Positions 60,576 to 64,000 of a DNA stretch of 64,000 bases are shown here, in pieces. The translations under genes were made by a program, and so were the position numbers. The first letter of the stretch is position 1; every line of letters starts with the position of its first letter. Where the stretch lies: NCBI GenBank assembly GCA_023213395.1, contig CM041465.1:150357741-150421740 (forward strand). Reading direction: 5' to 3'. A model generated the notes under the pieces. The model saw only the letters and a list, made by a program, of their open reading frames with translations. It was not told the origin of the DNA and did not search any database. Source of the stretch: Cycas panzhihuaensis (Eukaryota > Cycadophyta).

Positions 60576-62270
60576 TGTATTTTCCAGCTACCAGGAATGG
60601 GTTTTTGGCAAGTCAACTCAGGTAAGTGTAGGTATGATTCTATCCTTTGCCTTTGTCACATCTCTAGAAAGGTAAATCAAAGCATCTATTTTTTATTGCA
60701 TGACTAATTGATACATTTGAGTGATCACCTTGTATCTGCTACTTGATCATATTGCTTGACACTACTCTAGCCTATGATGACTGCAGAATATGTATTCCAC
60801 TAGCACTCCACAACCCTCCTATGCACCTCCATATTATCTCAAGTACCAACTAGCCCGTGTTATCCGTTCACACCCTTATTGCCACATCACAGCTCTTAGC
60901 ACCTCACTAGGTATGATTGGTATATTCTTATCCATTTGCTAGCTTCTTGGGAAACTTATTTCTCTAGTGCCTTATCAGGTCTAGGTCATCTCCTCCTTAT
61001 GACTGTCCCCAACTACCTGGACAGAGGGTCAGGCCCTCCTAGGCCTGGGGTACCCTCCTTTAGGGCTCCCAGCTCCCTTTTTTCCTTTTATTTTGCATTC
61101 TATCACCACACCACAATAAATGTCATGGTGTCACGATAAACTTCATGGTATCGTGAAGTTTACCATGGGGCGACTGTCACAAAACATTTTTTTTAAATTT
61201 ATCATGGTAATTTTTGCATTTTTCATGAAATTTCCACGTGGCTAAGTCATACCCTGAGTCCTAGCCTAACCCTAATCATCCAATTAAGCTAGGGTTAGAT
61301 ATAAAACGTAAAAGAGACCTCATTTCCCTCTCTTCCTCCATCTTTTTTCCTCTCCTCTTTCACTTTCACAGGTGATTTTCTATAGGAGTGCCCTACAACA
61401 TCTAGCACACTTGTATCCCAACCTAAGATCTACCCTCTGTAGCTCAGATTCGTAGCAACAGGCTTGAGACAAAGCTTCTCTATGCAAGGACGTGCTCTAA
61501 GACTCACTTCCACATGCAAGCATCACGTTTCACCAAGTTCTCCTTTAGGTTTCATAGCCTATACAGGAATCCACTTGCAAACTCTACATGACTGCCTTCC
61601 TCTACCATTTTCTTAGGAAGATCTTCTACCAATCCGCCCATAGTAGGTACTTTTCCATTTATATTTTATTTTGTTCCTTTTATCTCCCCTAAAAGAGATT
61701 AGAATACCTTGTATACCTTTTACATCTATTTTCTCAGTTTTTTCTGTCAAGTATAGGAGGCATCCCCTTCATTTTCCCTCCTCATCTTTTGTGCCTCCCT
61801 TGGGCTACCAGGGCTACCAGAGAGCTCTTGGAAGAGAGGCCATCACTGGTATCAGTGTATGCATCCCATTGCTATGCTAGTTCTAGGCCCGGGTACCTTA
61901 TATGGGTAGAGTTTTCAACCCTTAGTTGTACCATACATCACTTTTGGGTTTTGGCTTAGTCAAAGTTGTAAATGTTGCACATCACAACCTTTGTAATATC
62001 GACAACATTTACAACCTTTGTGAAACCTATCTCCTTGACCTTTTACTACTATTAGACCATCCAAATCTGTTGTTTATGTGCTTGGATAGTGTAGAGGTGT
62101 GTGTATTAGAGGGTTATCCATTCTAAGGCTAACCACCCCCATCCTTTTATCTTATCTTGCTTGCATTGAGGAGGTTGGAGATTGTTTCTTAAATAAAAGT
62201 TTACTTTGATTGAAGTACATTACTTGTATTATTTTGTACACTTTGCATATACATATTTTGATCCTAAAAT
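60576..62270. other. Unassigned region with genic-like pyrimidine-rich stretches
   Basis: No recognised protein. 61,290-61,380 has an AGGGTT-containing TATA-like AGATATAAAACG followed by a CT-rich leader and a CAGGTGATTT splice-like signal, resembling a promoter and leader. It could belong to an unrecognised LTR. The plus-strand open frames here are short and match nothing. Confidence 0.35.
61137..61162. repeat. Small perfect inverted repeat
   Basis: TAAACTTCA and TGAAGTTTA separated by eight bases, within a locally repeated CATGGT-containing sequence. Function unknown. Confidence 0.7.
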
Positions 62271-62711
62271 AGAGCTAATTAGTGAAGAAGTTAATTATCA
62301 ACCTTTTCTCCTTGAGATCTTGAGAGTTAGTGTAGAAATCCCAATAACATCAAAATAAAAATGAGCCCACAAAAGGAAATTCTACACCAAATCATTTATT
62401 CTTGACATTGCTCCAAAAGTGTGAGGAGTAATACTTTTATTAAAGTATAAAAATCTCCATTTAATGGTGGAGAAATCAACTAGCAAAAGAATGGTTAAAT
62501 TACAAGGAATAAATGATACAATTATACCATAAGGGGGACTCCAACCCTCTAAAATATTTCTCCAAGGATGCTTCCTAAGTCAAGTGCCTTTCACCTCCAA
62601 GAACTACCTCTTCAACCTATAATAGGGCTTAATTTATAGAAATAAACCAAAATTATATGTTTAACAAGTGGCAATCATGCAAGTATAACCACTAACCACC
62701 AGAATGCATGT

Positions 62712-63296
62712 TGTCCAAGTGGCTTTCATGTAATTCTTAAAAGTTATAGCTTGTAACTAACCTTAACAAACTCAAATTCAACTCAAATTTGGTACACATA
62801 TAGGAACACATGTCCTCTCTACTTCCTCAAAATTTTAGCTCATTTGGATGTCATTGGCTACATTTTTATTCATTTAATTATAATATATATTTGTTATTTT
62901 TCTGCTGTCCAAGTGGCCTTCAAGTAATTCTTAAATGTTGTGGCTTGTAACTAACCTTAACTAACTCTTATTTAGCTCAAATTTGTCACAAATATAGGAA
63001 CACATGTCTCCTCCTCTTCCTCAAAATTTTAGCTCATTTGAATGTGATTTGACTACATTTTCATTTATTTAATGATAATATGTATTTGCTATTTTTTTGC
63101 TGTCCAAGTGGCCTTCATGCAATTGTTAAAAGTTGTGCCTTTTAACTAACCTTAATAGATTCCAATTTGGCTCAAATTTGGTATACACATAAGAATGCAT
63201 GTCTCCTCATCTTCCTCAAAATTTTATCCCATTTGTATATCATTTGGCCATATTTTAATTTATTTAATTATAATATGTATTTGTTGTTTTTCTGCT
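62712..63296. repeat. Three-copy tandem repeat of about 195 bp
   Basis: Units start with TGTCCAAGTGGC at 62,712, 62,906 and 63,101 (spacing 194 and 195). Each contains CTCAAAATTTTA..TCATTTG and a T-rich end. Copies differ by roughly a tenth of their bases. They lie 3' of the integrase tail of Gypsy G (minus strand), where its 3' LTR or 3' untranslated region is expected. Confidence 0.9.
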
Positions 63297-63549
63297 AGTT
63301 GTGGGATTAATGTTATGCAAAACAAGGCTTGAACTCTAATCAAGTGATATTTTCTGAACCCCACCTTTTGTAAACATGTAGTGGGATGTGTCTTCTACCT
63401 TTACACAAAATTTCATATAATTTTGATACCATTTGGCCATATCTCTTTTAGTTATGCCAATGCCTAGCATTTTCTGCATCCTGTAAACATATGGTAGATC
63501 TTCCTGGATCATGGCTCCCTTTCCTTGGAAAATAACTAACTCCTATTTG

Positions 63550-64000
63550 GCTTAGAATTGGAGATAGGGGAAGTGTTGTTCTCCTTGTTGCCTAATAAAC
63601 CACTTGGCCTTATTGGGCAATTATCTTGCTACTCCAATCCTAAAAGATTCATGTGTCTTATGTCTTGTTTTGGTAGATTTTCTCTCCAAGATACAATCTT
63701 CCTTGAGAGGCTCCTCACTTTCCAAATACAAGTCATCAACTGAAGATAAAGTGAACTGGTCCTATTCCTCATCTAACATGGAGGGCTCAAAGAGTTTTAA
63801 TTATTCATCATTTACTACTGAATATATTTGCATATAAGGTGGAAGATCAAGTTGAAAAGCATTGCCACCTACTTTTCTCAAAATCTTGAATGGTCCATAC
63901 CTTATAGGTTTGAGTTTCTTACCTTCTCCTTTTAACCTCTCCTTGCTTAAGTATAACAATAATAAATCTCCTTCTTAAAAAGTACACTCTTGCCTATGCT
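63550..64000 (-). pseudogene. Gypsy G integrase C-terminal part, cut by window end
   Basis: The minus strand from 64,000 reads FKEGDLLLLYLSKERLKGEG then KKLKPIRYGPFKILRKVGGN and AFQLDLPP, followed by LKLFEPSML. This is the GPY/F-type integrase C-terminus and the hinge of plant Gypsy elements. The frame is open with few stops, so this copy may be younger. The rest of pol lies beyond the window. Confidence 0.82.

Noticed and set aside
60936-62126. Several short plus-strand open frames in the 61-62 kb region
   Set aside because: Short, pyrimidine-rich, without conserved motifs or consistent splice structure. The region is left unassigned.

Overview
The window is plant nuclear DNA: one well-preserved gene in a dense field of old, nested and mostly inactivated LTR retrotransposons. 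The plant call rests on a U5 snRNP 40 kDa protein gene of plant type (27.9-29.0 kb), Copia elements primed by initiator tRNA-Met, Ty3/Gypsy elements of plant lineages, and fragments of three further plant housekeeping genes (ATG11, 2-oxoglutarate dehydrogenase E1, COG4). The AT-rich, CpG-poor sequence and the many layers of decayed elements would fit a large-genome seed plant, possibly a gymnosperm. That last point is inference.

Layout. 0.9-2.2 kb: a minus-strand Copia 5' end (LTR, primer-binding site) with a broken ATG11 fragment in its leader. 3.1-11.0 kb: two heavily decayed plus-strand Gypsy elements. 11.3-12.2 kb: the 3' end of a Copia with its LTR. 12.4-21.4 kb: a minus-strand Copia whose protease region is split by a complete 7.2 kb plus-strand Copia ('Copia-1', 13,100-20,322, target duplication AGTAT). 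Copia-1 carries antisense fragments of OGDH E1 and COG4 in its long leader. 22.1-24.3 kb: a short LTR element without pol. 27.0-29.0 kb: the U5-40K gene with a 5'UTR intron, a short upstream ORF and an uninterrupted 360-codon CDS. 30.4-33.1 kb: a minus-strand Gypsy with a chromovirus-like tail. 35.0-48.5 kb: a large minus-strand Gypsy ('D', two 367 bp LTRs) with gag, PR, RT, RH, IN, a GTTGCAAC tandem array and an extra ORF region. Its integrase is split by a 3.7 kb plus-strand gag-protease-only element ('E', 38,869-42,570). 48.7-60.6 kb: a relative of D ('F'), whose 3' LTR is split by 'Copia-2' (48,893-54,043). 62.7-64.0 kb: a three-copy 195 bp tandem repeat and the integrase tail of another minus-strand Gypsy.

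Only the U5-40K gene looks functional. Every element polyprotein has in-frame stops or lost catalytic residues. Three nested insertions can be read directly: the host reading frame is restored when insert and target duplication are removed (Copia-1, E), or the host LTR continues on both sides (Copia-2). Element F also offers an uninterrupted version of the site that E occupies in D. The most unusual content is host-gene capture by two separate Copia elements, and the palindromic GTTGCAAC arrays shared by D and F.
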